Source of the DNA: CAVVAL01 sp963742725
GTDB lineage: Bacteria > Actinomycetota > Actinomycetes > Mycobacteriales > Cryptosporangiaceae
Direction of reading: 5' to 3'
NCBI GenBank assembly: GCA_963742725.1
Contig: CAVUMX010000003.1
Location: 2,356,001-2,420,000 of the forward strand
Length of the DNA: 64,000 bases
Part shown: positions 49,859 through 58,778 of the stretch, piece by piece
Layout: the number at the start of each line of letters is the position of its first letter
Numbering within the stretch: the first letter of the stretch is position 1
Position numbers and translations under genes: made by a program
The notes under the pieces: model-generated
Told to the model about the DNA's origin: nothing
Database searches by the model: none
The model's input: the letters and a program-made list of their open reading frames with translations, nothing else

Positions 49859-52045
49859 ATGGCAGCACCCACGGAGGCGGGACCGTCCTCAGCCGACCCC
49901 GCCCGCCCTCCCGGCGGGGATGCGGCCAACCCCGCGCGCCCGACCAGCAGCGCCTCCGCCCAGGCGCTCTGCCGGTGGCGCGGCCACCTCCGCGCCACCG
50001 ACCAGCGGCGTGACCGCGTCCGCGCTTCCGGCGGGCGACGCGGCCGCCTCGGCGACCCCGACCAGCAACGCCGCCAACCCGGCGGCGTCGACCAGCAGCG
50101 TCGCCAACTCGGCGGTCTCGACCAGCAACGCCGCCAACCCGGCGGCGTCGACCGGCAGCGTCGCCGACTCGGCTTGGTCTCGACCGGCAGCGTGGCCGCC
50201 GCCGCGCTTTCGGCCGGCGGAATGGCTGCCTCCACGGCGCAGACCGGCGACGCGGGGGTCCGCGCCGAGTCGCCGGGGGGCGGCGTCCGACCTCGCGAGC
50301 AGTACGTGCAGGGCACGTTCGACTCGCTCGGTGAGCCGCTGCGCGACGTAACGTTCGTGGTGCTCGACCTGGAGACCACCGGCGGTTCGGCGGAGGCCGA
50401 CTCCATCACGGAGATCGGCGCGGTCAAGGTGCGGGGCGGCGAGGTGCTCGGCGAGTTCCAGACGCTGGTCAACCCGGGCAGCGGCATCCCGCCGTTCATC
50501 GTCGTGCTCACCGGCATCACCGACGCGATGGTCGCGCCGGCGCCGCTGATCGAGACGGTGCTGCCGTCGTTCCTGGAGTTCATCCGGGGCTGCGTGCTGG
50601 TGGCCCACAACGCCCCGTTCGACCTGGGGTTCCTCAAGGCGGCGTGCGAGCGGCACGAGATGGAGTGGCCGGCGCACCGCAAAGTGGACACCGCCGTCCT
50701 CGCCCGCCGGGTACTGACCCGCGACGAGGTTCCGAACTGCAAGCTCGCCACCCTGGCCCGCCTGTTCCGGACGGACACCGAGCCCTGCCACCGCGCCCTC
50801 GCCGACGCGCGCGCCACCGTCGACGTCCTCCACGGGCTGATGGCGCGGGTCGGCAACCTCGGCGTCCAGACGCTCGACGAGCTGGACTCGTTCACCCGCC
50901 AGGTGTCCGAGGCGCAACGCCGCAAGCGGCATCTCGCCGAGGGCCTGCCGTCCGCCCCGGGCGTGTACATCTTCCGGGACGCCCGCGACCGGCCGCTCTA
51001 CGTCGGCACGAGCAAGGACCTGCGCACGCGCGTCCGCCAGTACTTCGTGTCGTCGGAGAACCGCAGCCGGATGGCCGAGATGATCGCCGCCGCCGAACGG
51101 GTCGACGCCGTCGTGTGCGCGCACAGCCTGGAGGCGGAGGTCCGGGAACTGCGGCTCATCGCCGCGCACAAGCCGCCCTACAACCGCCGCTCGAAGTACC
51201 CCGAGCGCACGGTGTGGCTCAAGCTGACCGTCGAGGCGTACCCGCGCCTGTCCGTCGTCCGGGCGATCCGCGACGACGGCGCCGTCTACCTGGGTCCGTT
51301 CGGGTCCCGCCGGTCCGCCGAGGCGGCGATCACCGCCGTGCACGACGCGATCCCGCTGCGGCAGTGCACGACGACGCTGTCGACCCGTCGCACCAGCCCG
51401 GCGTGCGCGCTCGCGGAGCTCGGCCGGTGCGGGGCGCCGTGCCAGCACGCAGAGACCCAGTCGGAGTACGGCCGGCACGTCGAGACGTTCACCCGCGCGG
51501 TCGACGGCGATCCGTCGGCGATGGTCGACCCGCTGCTCGCCCGGATCGACGTCCTCGCGCTCGCCCAGCGCTACGAGGAGGCGGGACTGGCGCGCGACCG
51601 GCTCGCGGCGCTGCTGCGGGTCGTCCTGCGGATGCAGCGGCTGCGGTCCGTGACGAACGTGTCCGAGCTGGTGGCCGCCCATCCGGACGGTGACGGCGGC
51701 TGGGAGCTGTCGGTCGTCCGGCGCGGTCGCCTGGTCGCCGCCGGCGTGGCACCGCGCGGCGCCAACCCGATGCCGTACGTCGACACGCTCGTGAACACCG
51801 CCGAAACGGTGCTGCCGGGGCTCGGTCCGACGCCGTGCGCGAGCGCCGAGGAGACCGAGCGGGTGCTGGCCTGGCTGGAACGGCCGGCGACGCGCATGGT
51901 GCAGGTCGCCGGCGAGTGGGCCAGCCCGGCGGGCGGCGCCGGCCGGTGGCGCGGGGTGCTGGACCGCATCGAAGCAGGCCGCGCAGCCGCCGACCCGTTC
52001 GCGGACCGCCGCCGCCTCCGCCCCGACCACCGCCCCGCCCGCTGA
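49859..52045 (+). CDS. DnaQ-like exonuclease fused to UvrC-type GIY-YIG nuclease (Rv2191 family)
   Basis: A 728-residue protein. After a low-complexity N-terminus (about 1-140), a DEDDh exonuclease domain (about 155-325) shows VVLDLETTG, LVAHNAPFDLGFL and CHRALADARAT. A GIY-YIG nuclease domain follows (about 350-430: APGVYIFRDARDRPLYVGTS), then a UvrC-like helical part with CALAELGRCGAPCQH (Cys cluster region) and a UvrBC-like segment. It lacks the UvrC C-terminal RNase H and HhH domains, as in mycobacterial Rv2191. TACCGT lies 7 bases before ATG 49859 (leaderless). The N-terminal repeat zone appears frame-shifted (49960-50175). Confidence 0.85.
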   Translation: MAAPTEAGPSSADPARPPGGDAANPARPTSSASAQALCRWRGHLRATDQRRDRVRASGGRRGRLGDPDQQRRQPGGVDQQRRQLGGLDQQRRQPGGVDRQRRRLGLVSTGSVAAAALSAGGMAASTAQTGDAGVRAESPGGGVRPREQYVQGTFDSLGEPLRDVTFVVLDLETTGGSAEADSITEIGAVKVRGGEVLGEFQTLVNPGSGIPPFIVVLTGITDAMVAPAPLIETVLPSFLEFIRGCVLVAHNAPFDLGFLKAACERHEMEWPAHRKVDTAVLARRVLTRDEVPNCKLATLARLFRTDTEPCHRALADARATVDVLHGLMARVGNLGVQTLDELDSFTRQVSEAQRRKRHLAEGLPSAPGVYIFRDARDRPLYVGTSKDLRTRVRQYFVSSENRSRMAEMIAAAERVDAVVCAHSLEAEVRELRLIAAHKPPYNRRSKYPERTVWLKLTVEAYPRLSVVRAIRDDGAVYLGPFGSRRSAEAAITAVHDAIPLRQCTTTLSTRRTSPACALAELGRCGAPCQHAETQSEYGRHVETFTRAVDGDPSAMVDPLLARIDVLALAQRYEEAGLARDRLAALLRVVLRMQRLRSVTNVSELVAAHPDGDGGWELSVVRRGRLVAAGVAPRGANPMPYVDTLVNTAETVLPGLGPTPCASAEETERVLAWLERPATRMVQVAGEWASPAGGAGRWRGVLDRIEAGRAAADPFADRRRLRPDHRPAR
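50060..50181 (+). repeat. 60-bp coding tandem repeat in the DnaQ-UvrC-like gene
   Basis: Unit of about 60 bp (opening GACCAGCAACGCCGCCAACC) occurs twice (50060-50119, 50120-50181). The second copy carries two extra T bases at 50174-50175 compared with the first. Confidence 0.75.
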
Positions 52046-52067
52046 TCCGGCACCCGCCCCACCACCT

Positions 52068-52106
52068 GGGGTGGGATTGGGCAGCCAGGCTCCACAATCC
52101 CACCCC
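52068..52106 (+). terminator. Terminator-like hairpin after the DnaQ-UvrC-like gene
   Basis: Perfect 12-bp arms GGGGTGGGATTG and CAATCCCACCCC with a 15-base loop, 22 bp after the stop codon. Confidence 0.7.
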
Positions 52107-52190
52107 GGACCCGCCGGGGCCCGGGCGGTCTACAGCTCGCCGCGCGGGCGGTTCCCGGTGGTTCGCGCGCATCGCATAGCCTCTGGCGGC

Positions 52191-52799
52191 ATGAGCACGC
52201 GCCCGCAACCACGTCCGTCGGTGCTGCGCCGTGCCGCCTATGGAATCTTCCGCACGCTGCCTCGTGCCCTCCGGAACCGGCTGGTCCGCACGCTCACCCC
52301 GAACTACACGGTCGGCGCGGTCGTGCTGGTCCATGACACGGGCGGCGCGTTGTTGCTGCTCCGCCAGCCGCCCGGCTGGGGCTGGTCCCTGCCCGGCGGA
52401 CTGCTCGGCCGCCGCGAGAGCCCGGCCGACGGCGCCGCCCGCGAACTCGCCGAGGAAACCGGCATCGAGGTCCCGGCGGCGGCGCTGACCCCGGCCAGCC
52501 CGAACGCGCGCATCAACGCCGGCGCCCAGCAGGTCGACGTCGTCTTCACGGTCACCGTCGACCGGCCGGACGGCACCCTGCGCATCGACCCGGTCGAGGT
52601 CCTCGAAGCCGGCTGGTTCGCGGCCGACGACCTGCCGCCGCTCACGATCTCCACGGCCCGGACGCTCGCGCTGTACGGGATCGGCCCGTACGCCGAATAC
52701 GCACCCGACGGCACACCGCGCCCCACAGTGACACAGGAGTCCGCACAAGAGTCCACACCGGACAGCGCCGAACCCGCGAACGGTGCCAGCGGCCGATGA
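52191..52799 (+). CDS. NUDIX hydrolase
   Basis: A 202-residue protein with a complete NUDIX box: GGLLGRRE, then ARELAEETGIE (G-x5-E-x7-REUXEE-x-G). The first 45 residues carry a basic helix possibly contacting membrane or nucleic acid, and the C-terminal tail is acidic and disordered. Substrate class unknown. ATG 52191 is preceded by TAGCCT with 8 bases between. ATGA overlap with the next gene. Confidence 0.85.
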   Translation: MSTRPQPRPSVLRRAAYGIFRTLPRALRNRLVRTLTPNYTVGAVVLVHDTGGALLLLRQPPGWGWSLPGGLLGRRESPADGAARELAEETGIEVPAAALTPASPNARINAGAQQVDVVFTVTVDRPDGTLRIDPVEVLEAGWFAADDLPPLTISTARTLALYGIGPYAEYAPDGTPRPTVTQESAQESTPDSAEPANGASGR

Positions 52800-53584
52800 C
52801 CCCGTCCGCTCAGGAGCTCTGTGCTGTTGTTCTGGCCGCCGGCGAGGGCAGGCGGCTCGCGCCGCTCACCGAGCATCGCCCCAAGGCGCTGTGCCCGGTC
52901 GGCGCGCGTACCCTGCTCGACCGCGGCCTCGACCGCATCGCCGACCTCGGCTTCACCGGCACCGACCGGGTCGCGGTGAACGCCCATCACCACGCCGACC
53001 AGGTGGCCGCCGCCGTAGCCGGGCGCGCACACCTGTCGGTCGAGCAGCCCGAGGCGCTGGGCACGGCGGGCGCCGTCGCCGCCCTCCGGACGTGGGTCGC
53101 CGGTCGCGCCGTCCTCGTCTGCAACGCCGACGCCTACCTCGCGGACGGGGACGTCGCACCCCTGCTCGCCGGATGGACGGGCGAAGTCCCCCGTCTCCTC
53201 GTCGTCAAGGACCCGGACCGGCGTGACTTCGGCGAATGGCGGTTCGCCGGGATGTCCCTGCTGCCCGCCGCCACGGCCGCTCGGCTGGAACCGGTGCCGA
53301 CCGGCCTGTACGAGGTCGTCTGGCGTGCTGCCGCGGCGGCCGACGCGATCGAGCTGACGCCGTTCGACGGGTACTTCGTCGACTGCGGCACCCCGTCGGA
53401 CTATCTCGCGGCGAACCTGCACGCCTCCGGCGGCGCGAGCGTGGTCGGCGACGGCGCGGTCGTCGAGGGCCGCCTGACCCGCAGCGTCGTATGGCCGGGC
53501 GGCTGGGTCGGCCCGGACGAGCACCTCGTCGAGGCGATCCGTGCCGGCCGCGACCTCACCGTCCCCGCACCGCTGCCCGCCTGA
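52796..53584 (+). CDS. Sugar-1-phosphate nucleotidyltransferase-like protein
   Basis: A 262-residue protein: AVVLAAGEGRRLAPLTEHRPKALCPVG is the pyrophosphorylase signature, VAVNAHHHADQ and CNADAYLAD the NDP-binding part, and PFDGYFVDCGTPSDYLAAN the sugar site. It resembles mannose-1-phosphate guanylyltransferase or MurNAc-1-P uridylyltransferase; the short C-terminal extension GDGAVVEG is a partial left-handed helix. Coupled to the NUDIX gene, so they may act in one nucleotide-sugar route (inference). Confidence 0.8.
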   Translation: MTPSAQELCAVVLAAGEGRRLAPLTEHRPKALCPVGARTLLDRGLDRIADLGFTGTDRVAVNAHHHADQVAAAVAGRAHLSVEQPEALGTAGAVAALRTWVAGRAVLVCNADAYLADGDVAPLLAGWTGEVPRLLVVKDPDRRDFGEWRFAGMSLLPAATAARLEPVPTGLYEVVWRAAAAADAIELTPFDGYFVDCGTPSDYLAANLHASGGASVVGDGAVVEGRLTRSVVWPGGWVGPDEHLVEAIRAGRDLTVPAPLPA

Positions 53585-53700
53585 CCCCGCGCGGGGCGGG
53601 GCTCGGCTCGGCGGGGGTCAGCGCGGGGCGGGGCGGCTCAACTCGGCGCGGGGCGGGGCGGGGCAGCTCGGCGCGGGGCTGCTCGGGCTCAGGCGCCGTC
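53585..53700. repeat. G-rich low-complexity spacer
   Basis: Irregular GCGGGGCGGGGC and GCTCGGCGCGGGG repeats between the nucleotidyltransferase and Lrp-domain genes. No gene seen. A TAGCAT hexamer at 53704-53709 may be the -10 of the next gene. Confidence 0.6.
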
Positions 53701-53765
53701 CGGATAGCATTGTGGGAGGCGCTGGCCACCGCCGGCGACGCCACCTTCAGGAGGAGTTCGCCACC

Positions 53766-54053
53766 GTGATCACCTCGATCGTCATGGTCACCTGCTCGAC
53801 GGACGCCATCCCCGAGGTCGCCGAGGCCATCGCGGACCTGCCGGGCGTGAGCGAGGTGTACTCCGTGGCCGGCAACGTCGACCTGATCGCCGTCGTCCGG
53901 GTCCGCGAGTTCCACGAGGTGGCCGAGGTGATCGCCGGCAGCATCAGCAAGGTGCCCGGGGTCCTCGACACGGAGACGCACATCGCGTTCCGCGCGTACT
54001 CCAAGCACGATCTGGAGGCCGCGTTCGCGATCGGCTTCGAGGCCGCCGATTGA
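53766..54053 (+). CDS. Stand-alone Lrp/AsnC ligand-binding domain protein
   Basis: A 95-residue protein consisting only of the Lrp/AsnC effector (RAM) domain: SIVMVTCSTDAIPEVAEAI, GVSEVYSVAGNVDLIAVV and KVPGVLDTETHIAFRAYS. There is no DNA-binding domain. Such proteins form oligomers that may bind amino acids; it is linked to trpD in actinobacteria. GTG 53766 follows AGGAGGAG. Overlaps the next gene (TTGA). Confidence 0.85.
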   Translation: MITSIVMVTCSTDAIPEVAEAIADLPGVSEVYSVAGNVDLIAVVRVREFHEVAEVIAGSISKVPGVLDTETHIAFRAYSKHDLEAAFAIGFEAAD

Positions 54054-54682
54054 CCGCCGCCCTGGAACAGCCGCACCCGATCTGGCTCGCCCGGCACCTG
54101 CCGTCGGCGCATTCCTCGACGGCGCGGATCAACGGGCGCGAGTTCAGCACCTGGTCGGCGACGTACGACGCCGTGGGGCTCGGCCCGGACGCCGCGCCGA
54201 ACCGCGAAATGATCGAACTGGCGGCCCGGTGCACGGTGCTGTGCAGCCCGCTCCCCCGCGCGATCGAGACGGCGGCGCTGGCGGGTGCGGTCGAGCCGGT
54301 CGTGGCGCCGATCCTGGCCCGTGCGGTCCGTCCGGATGTGCCGTTCACGTTCGTCCGGCTGCGTCCGAAGATGTGGCGTGCCGTGACCCGGGTCGTGTGG
54401 CAGTTCGGGTGGGCCACGGCAGTCGAGACACCGCAGCAGGCGCGGTCCCGTGCCGCCGACGCCGCCGCCCAGCTCGCCGCGCTCGCGTCGCACGGCGAGG
54501 TGCTGGTCATCGGCCACAACTACTTCAACTCGCTGATCGGCTCGGCGCTGCGCCGGCGCGGCTGGTCGGGCCCGCGCCTGCCGTCCACGCGCTACGGCCG
54601 CGCGAGTGCCTTCGTGCCGCCCGCCGTGGGCACCGCCTCGTGGGCCCCCCGCGACGGCGTCGCCGGCACGCCAACGCACTAG
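54050..54682 (+). CDS. Histidine-phosphatase-superfamily-like protein
   Basis: A 210-residue protein. WLARHLPSAHSS is the position of the catalytic Arg-His-Gly motif, here Arg-His-Leu, and VLVIGHNYFNSLIG the second His region; CSPLPRAIETA is the Arg of branch 1 enzymes. The fold is likely but catalytic activity is uncertain because of the RHG change. TTG 54050 overlaps the Lrp gene stop. Confidence 0.65.
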   Translation: MTAALEQPHPIWLARHLPSAHSSTARINGREFSTWSATYDAVGLGPDAAPNREMIELAARCTVLCSPLPRAIETAALAGAVEPVVAPILARAVRPDVPFTFVRLRPKMWRAVTRVVWQFGWATAVETPQQARSRAADAAAQLAALASHGEVLVIGHNYFNSLIGSALRRRGWSGPRLPSTRYGRASAFVPPAVGTASWAPRDGVAGTPTH

Positions 54683-54691
54683 CCCGCGACG

Positions 54692-55738
54692 TCAGGCGTT
54701 GGCGGCGGCGACCCATCGGTCGAGGACGGTGCCTGCCGCACCCGAATCGACCGCGGCGGCCGCCCGCTCCAACGCACCACGCAGCGCCTCGGTCACGTCG
54801 CCGCTCGGTCCCTCGTAGGCGACCAGCCCGGCGGCCGCGTTCACGAGGACGGCGTCGCGCACCGGACCTCGCTCCCCCGCCAGAACCGCGCGCGCCACCT
54901 TCGCGTTGTACGGGGCGTCGGCCCCGCGCAGGTCGGCCGCGGACGCCCGCGGGATGCCGAGATCCGCCGCGTCGACGGTCTCCTCCCGGACGGCGCCCTC
55001 GTGCACGATCCACAGCCGGGTCGGCGCGGTCGTCGTGAACTCGTCGAGCCCGTCCTCACCCCGCATGACCAGCGCGGACGTGCCACGACTGGCCAGCACG
55101 CCGGCCATCACCCCGGCCATGCGCGTGTCGAACACGCCGACGGCCGTCGCGCGGGCACGTGCCGGGTTCGTCAGCGGACCGAGGAAGTTGAAGACCGTGG
55201 GGACACCCATCTCGCGCCGCGGCACACCGGCGTGCCGCATGCCCGGGTGGAACTTCGCCGCGAAGCAGAAGCCGATGCCGGCGTCACGGACGCACCGCGC
55301 CACCGCATCCGGGTCCAGGTCGATCCGGACGCCCAGCTCCTCCAGCAGATCCGCCGAGCCGCAGCTGGACGACGCCGCACGGTTGCCGTGCTTGATCACC
55401 CGCGCGCCCGCGCCCGCGACCACGATGGCCGCCATCGTCGAGATGTTGACGGTGTGCGCCATGTCGCCGCCGGTGCCCACCACGTCCACCGCGTCGTCGG
55501 TGACGTCGATCGGCGTCGCGTTGTCGAGCATCGTCCGGACGAGGCCCGCGACCTCCTCGATCGTCTCGCCCTTGGCCCGCAGCGCCACGACGAACGCGGC
55601 GATCTGCACCGGCGTCGCATCGCCGGCCATGATCTCGCCCATCGCCCAGGCGGTCTCGTCGGTGGAAAGGTGACGGCCGCGGAGCAGCGCGTTGAGCAGT
55701 GCCGGCCAGGACGTCGCGGGCGCCTGCGAGCCGGTCAC
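54692..55738 (-). CDS. trpD: Anthranilate phosphoribosyltransferase
   Basis: A 348-residue enzyme that attaches phosphoribosyl to anthranilate in tryptophan synthesis. Signatures: VGTGGDMAHTVNIST, KHGNRAASSSCGSADLLE, FAAKFHPGMRH and LGPLTNPARA. Full length. GTG 55738 overlaps the stop of the receiver-like gene (GTGA). In mycobacteria trpD (Rv2192c) also lies here, apart from the main trp genes. The shikimate-pathway genes at 4.6 and 12-13 kb are elsewhere in the same window. Confidence 0.95.
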   Translation of the reverse strand: MTGSQAPATSWPALLNALLRGRHLSTDETAWAMGEIMAGDATPVQIAAFVVALRAKGETIEEVAGLVRTMLDNATPIDVTDDAVDVVGTGGDMAHTVNISTMAAIVVAGAGARVIKHGNRAASSSCGSADLLEELGVRIDLDPDAVARCVRDAGIGFCFAAKFHPGMRHAGVPRREMGVPTVFNFLGPLTNPARARATAVGVFDTRMAGVMAGVLASRGTSALVMRGEDGLDEFTTTAPTRLWIVHEGAVREETVDAADLGIPRASAADLRGADAPYNAKVARAVLAGERGPVRDAVLVNAAAGLVAYEGPSGDVTEALRGALERAAAAVDSGAAGTVLDRWVAAANA

Positions 55739-56157
55739 GACGTGGCCGGCACGCGACTTGCCCGGGTGCGCAGCACGTCGGCGACGACCGCCGCGGCGTC
55801 GATCGGGTCGAGCGGGTGCGACAGGTAGGCGTCGGCCTTCGACCAGGTCGCGAGCCAGCGGTCGACCTTGCGCGCCAGCACCACGATCCGCGGCGGGCAG
55901 TCCTCGAGGATCTCGTCCGTGAGCTGCCGCGACAGGCCGAGACCGCCGGTGGGCCAGGCCTCCGCGTCCAGGATGAGCAGGTCCAGGCCGCCCTCGTCAG
56001 CCTTCGCGATGACGTCCTCACCGGTGGACACGTCGACGAACTCGACACGACCCAGGTCAGGGGCCGGCCGGCGGCCGATCGCCATCCGGATGCGCTCGCG
56101 TACCGCGGCGTCGTCGCTGTAGACGAGAACCGTGAACTCGGCGGTGGCGCTGCTCAT
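55735..56157 (-). CDS. Receiver-domain-like protein (degenerate)
   Basis: A 140-residue protein with a response-regulator-like fold: VYSDDAAVRERI (acidic pair), LLILDAEAWPTGG (Asp at the phospho-acceptor position) and ADAYLSHPLDPIDA at the place of the conserved Lys-Pro, where His replaces Lys. No output domain. Missing Lys suggests it is not a normal phospho-switch. Co-translated with trpD. Confidence 0.75.
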   Translation of the reverse strand: MSSATAEFTVLVYSDDAAVRERIRMAIGRRPAPDLGRVEFVDVSTGEDVIAKADEGGLDLLILDAEAWPTGGLGLSRQLTDEILEDCPPRIVVLARKVDRWLATWSKADAYLSHPLDPIDAAAVVADVLRTRASRVPATS

Positions 56158-56207
56158 GCGGGCTGCTCCCTACGGCAGACGGGTGTGACGCGCGAAACAC
56201 CGCGATC

Positions 56208-57254
56208 CTATCGGGCGGCCGGCGTCCCGGGCTCCGCGCCCTCCACAGCTTCCGCGCCCTCCGCGCCCTCCGCAGCCTCCGCGCCACCAGCCTCCGCGCC
56301 ACCAGCCTCCGCGCCACCGGCCACCGCGCCGCCCGCCCCCACAACGTCGGCCTCGGCATCGGCCTCGGCGAGCGACGCGGCTTCCAGCCGGTCGAGCCGA
56401 CGGTCCTCCCGCACGGCCTCGCGCTCCGACGCGCGGATCCACTGGACGATCAGCGCGCCGAGCATCAGCAGGCTCACGAGGTCGCCGGAGGCCCACAGCA
56501 GGCCGCCGCCGACCTCCTGGTCGAGCAGCGGGTCGATCCACGGCAGGTCGAGGGACCGGTAGTGGTCCTCGGCGAGGAGGGTCCGGCTCTGCATGATCGT
56601 GAGCCCGAGCACCGCGTGGAACGGCATCGAGAGAAACATCACGAGCGCACGGAGCGGGTACGGGGCACGCCCCGGCAGCGGGTCGAGCCCGATCAGCGGC
56701 CAGAAGAACAGGCAGCCGACGAGCAGGAAGTGGGCGTGGAGCAGCTCGTGGAGCATCCGGTTCGTGAGCGTCGCCTCGTACCAGCCGGAGAAGTACAGCG
56801 CGTACGGACTGGCGATGAACAGGCCGAACGCCACCACGGGGAACGTCATGACCTTCGCGAACCGGCTGTGCAGCAGCGCGAGCAGCCAGCGCCGCCACCG
56901 CAGCGGCAGGGTCCGCAGGGCCAGCGTCACCGGCGCGCCGAGCGCGAGGAAGATCGGCGCGATCATGCTCAGCAGCATGTGCTGGACCATGTGCGCGCTG
57001 AACAGCGTGTCGTCGTACGCGCCGAGGCCGGACAGCGTGGCGATCGCCACAATGCCGAGCCCGCCCGCCAGGAAGAGCACCGTCCGCAGCACCGGCCAGC
57101 GGTCGCCGCGAGCGTGCAGGCGGTGCACCCCGTAGAGGTACAGACCGCCCGCCACCAGCAGCACCGCGGTCAGCCAGGAGTCGACGGACGCCTCGGTGAA
57201 CAGGGCTGCCGGGGTGAACGGGGGCAGCCCCCCGGAAGCGGTCGCAGGAGGCAC
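56208..57254 (-). CDS. ctaG: Cytochrome c oxidase assembly protein (CtaG/caa3 type)
   Basis: A 348-residue protein with about seven membrane helices and conserved histidines HMVQHMLLSMIAP, HELLHAHFLLVG and MPFHAVLGLTIM, typical of caa3_CtaG proteins that help build the copper sites of cytochrome oxidase. GTG 57254 with TACGCT 6 bases upstream (leaderless). The C-terminal 40 residues are a repetitive Gly-Ala-Glu tail encoded by near-exact 18-bp repeats (56265-56330). Divergent from ctaE. Confidence 0.85.
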   Translation of the reverse strand: MPPATASGGLPPFTPAALFTEASVDSWLTAVLLVAGGLYLYGVHRLHARGDRWPVLRTVLFLAGGLGIVAIATLSGLGAYDDTLFSAHMVQHMLLSMIAPIFLALGAPVTLALRTLPLRWRRWLLALLHSRFAKVMTFPVVAFGLFIASPYALYFSGWYEATLTNRMLHELLHAHFLLVGCLFFWPLIGLDPLPGRAPYPLRALVMFLSMPFHAVLGLTIMQSRTLLAEDHYRSLDLPWIDPLLDQEVGGGLLWASGDLVSLLMLGALIVQWIRASEREAVREDRRLDRLEAASLAEADAEADVVGAGGAVAGGAEAGGAEAGGAEAAEGAEGAEAVEGAEPGTPAAR

Positions 57255-57337
57255 GACGCAAGCGTAAGCCCTGCACGGAGACGCGCCGCAGCACACCCCG
57301 TGCGCCCCAGGCGACCACTCAGGGCCATAATGCTCCC

Positions 57338-57946
57338 GTGACGACGGCGACCACCTTTGAGAAGAGCCAGATCCATTCGATGACGCGGCCGAACATGGTC
57401 AGCGTCGGGACGATCGTCTGGCTCTCCAGCGAGCTCATGTTCTTCGCCGCCCTGTTCGCGATGTACTTCTCGATCAGGGCGACCAGCATCGGCCAGGAGA
57501 TGTGGGCGGAGGAGACGGAGAAGCTCAACCTCCCCTACGCGCTCACCTTCACCATCATCCTGGTGCTGTCCTCGCTGACGTGCCAGTTCGGCGTGTTCGC
57601 CGCGGAGAAGGGCGACGTGTTCGCGCTACGCCGCTGGTTCGCGATCACGTTCGTCATGGGCCTGATCTTCGTGCTCGGCCAGGCGAACGAGTACCGCCAG
57701 CTCGTCGGCCACGAGGACCTCGCGATCAACACCAACGGCTACGGGTCGGTGTTCTACCTGACCACCGGCTTCCACGGCCTGCACGTCATCGGCGGCCTCG
57801 TCGCCTTCCTGTTCATGATGGCGCGATCGACCATGGGCCGGTTCACTCCGGCCCAGGCGACCAGCGCCATCGTCGTGTCGTACTACTGGCACTTCGTCGA
57901 CGTGGTGTGGATCGGCCTGTTCGCCACGATCTACCTGATCAAGTAG
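57338..57946 (+). CDS. ctaE: Cytochrome c oxidase subunit III
   Basis: A 202-residue five-helix subunit III: FFAALFAMYFSIRA, SSLTCQFGVFAAEKGD, GQANEYRQL, TGFHGLHVIGGL and YYWHFVDVVWIGLFATIYL are classic. It stabilises the oxygen-reducing core. CATAAT (57326-57331) lies 6 bases before the GTG start, suggesting a leaderless mRNA for the ctaE-qcrCAB operon. Confidence 0.95.
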   Translation: MTTATTFEKSQIHSMTRPNMVSVGTIVWLSSELMFFAALFAMYFSIRATSIGQEMWAEETEKLNLPYALTFTIILVLSSLTCQFGVFAAEKGDVFALRRWFAITFVMGLIFVLGQANEYRQLVGHEDLAINTNGYGSVFYLTTGFHGLHVIGGLVAFLFMMARSTMGRFTPAQATSAIVVSYYWHFVDVVWIGLFATIYLIK

Positions 57947-57992
57947 TCGCCGACATGACATGCCTCTCAGCCCCGATCCACAAGGTGAAGCC

Positions 57993-58778
57993 ATGATCGC
58001 CTCCGCCGGCGCCCGCGTGCGCGACCGGTTCCGACGCTCCTCAGGGTTCGTCATCGTCGTCCTCGCCCTCGGGCTCCTCGGCGGCGCCTACACCGCGTTC
58101 GCCCCCTCCAGCCAGGCCGACGAGGGCGCGTCCTCGATCGCGGTGCAGGAGGGCAAGCAGCTCTACAACGCGGGCTGCAGCAGCTGCCACGGTCCGAACG
58201 CCCAGGGCGTCGAGGGCCGCGGCCCCAGCCTCGTCGGCGTCGGCGCGGCCGCGGTCGAGTTCCAGGTGAGCACCGGCCGCATGCCGATGGCACGCCAGGA
58301 GGCACAGGCCGAGCGCAAGCCCGCCAAGTACAAGGCGGAGGAGACCGAGCAGCTCGCCGCCTACATCGACTCGCTCGGCGGCGGCCCGAAGGTCCCCACG
58401 GGCGATCTCCGCGACGGCGATATCGCCGAGGGCGGCAAGTTGTTCCGGGTGAGCTGTGCCGCGTGCCACGGCTACACCGCGAACGGCGGCGCCCTGTCCT
58501 CCGGCAAGTTCGCGCCGGCGCTGGACGACGTCACCGACGAGCAGCTCTACGCCGCGATGCTCACCGGCCCGCAGAACATGCCGGTCTTCGGTGACAACCA
58601 GCTCACTCCGGACGAGAAGAAGTCGATCATCAACTTCGTCCAGTCGCAGAAGGCCGAGAAGGACCCGGGCGGCATGGGTCTCGGCCGCACCGGCCCGGTG
58701 CCCGAGGGCCTGGTGATCTTCGTCGTCGGAATTGTCGTCCTGGTGTTCGCGACCATCTGGATTGCAGGTAAGTCATGA
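57993..58778 (+). CDS. qcrC: Diheme cytochrome c subunit of the bc1 complex
   Basis: A 261-residue membrane-anchored diheme cytochrome c: two CxxCH haem sites (Cys62-Cys65-His66 and Cys155-Cys158-His159), an N-terminal hydrophobic anchor or signal and a C-terminal helix (about 236-257). In actinobacteria it replaces soluble cytochrome c, passing electrons directly to the oxidase in the bcc-aa3 supercomplex. ATG 57993; stop overlaps qcrA (ATGA). Confidence 0.95.
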   Translation: MIASAGARVRDRFRRSSGFVIVVLALGLLGGAYTAFAPSSQADEGASSIAVQEGKQLYNAGCSSCHGPNAQGVEGRGPSLVGVGAAAVEFQVSTGRMPMARQEAQAERKPAKYKAEETEQLAAYIDSLGGGPKVPTGDLRDGDIAEGGKLFRVSCAACHGYTANGGALSSGKFAPALDDVTDEQLYAAMLTGPQNMPVFGDNQLTPDEKKSIINFVQSQKAEKDPGGMGLGRTGPVPEGLVIFVVGIVVLVFATIWIAGKS

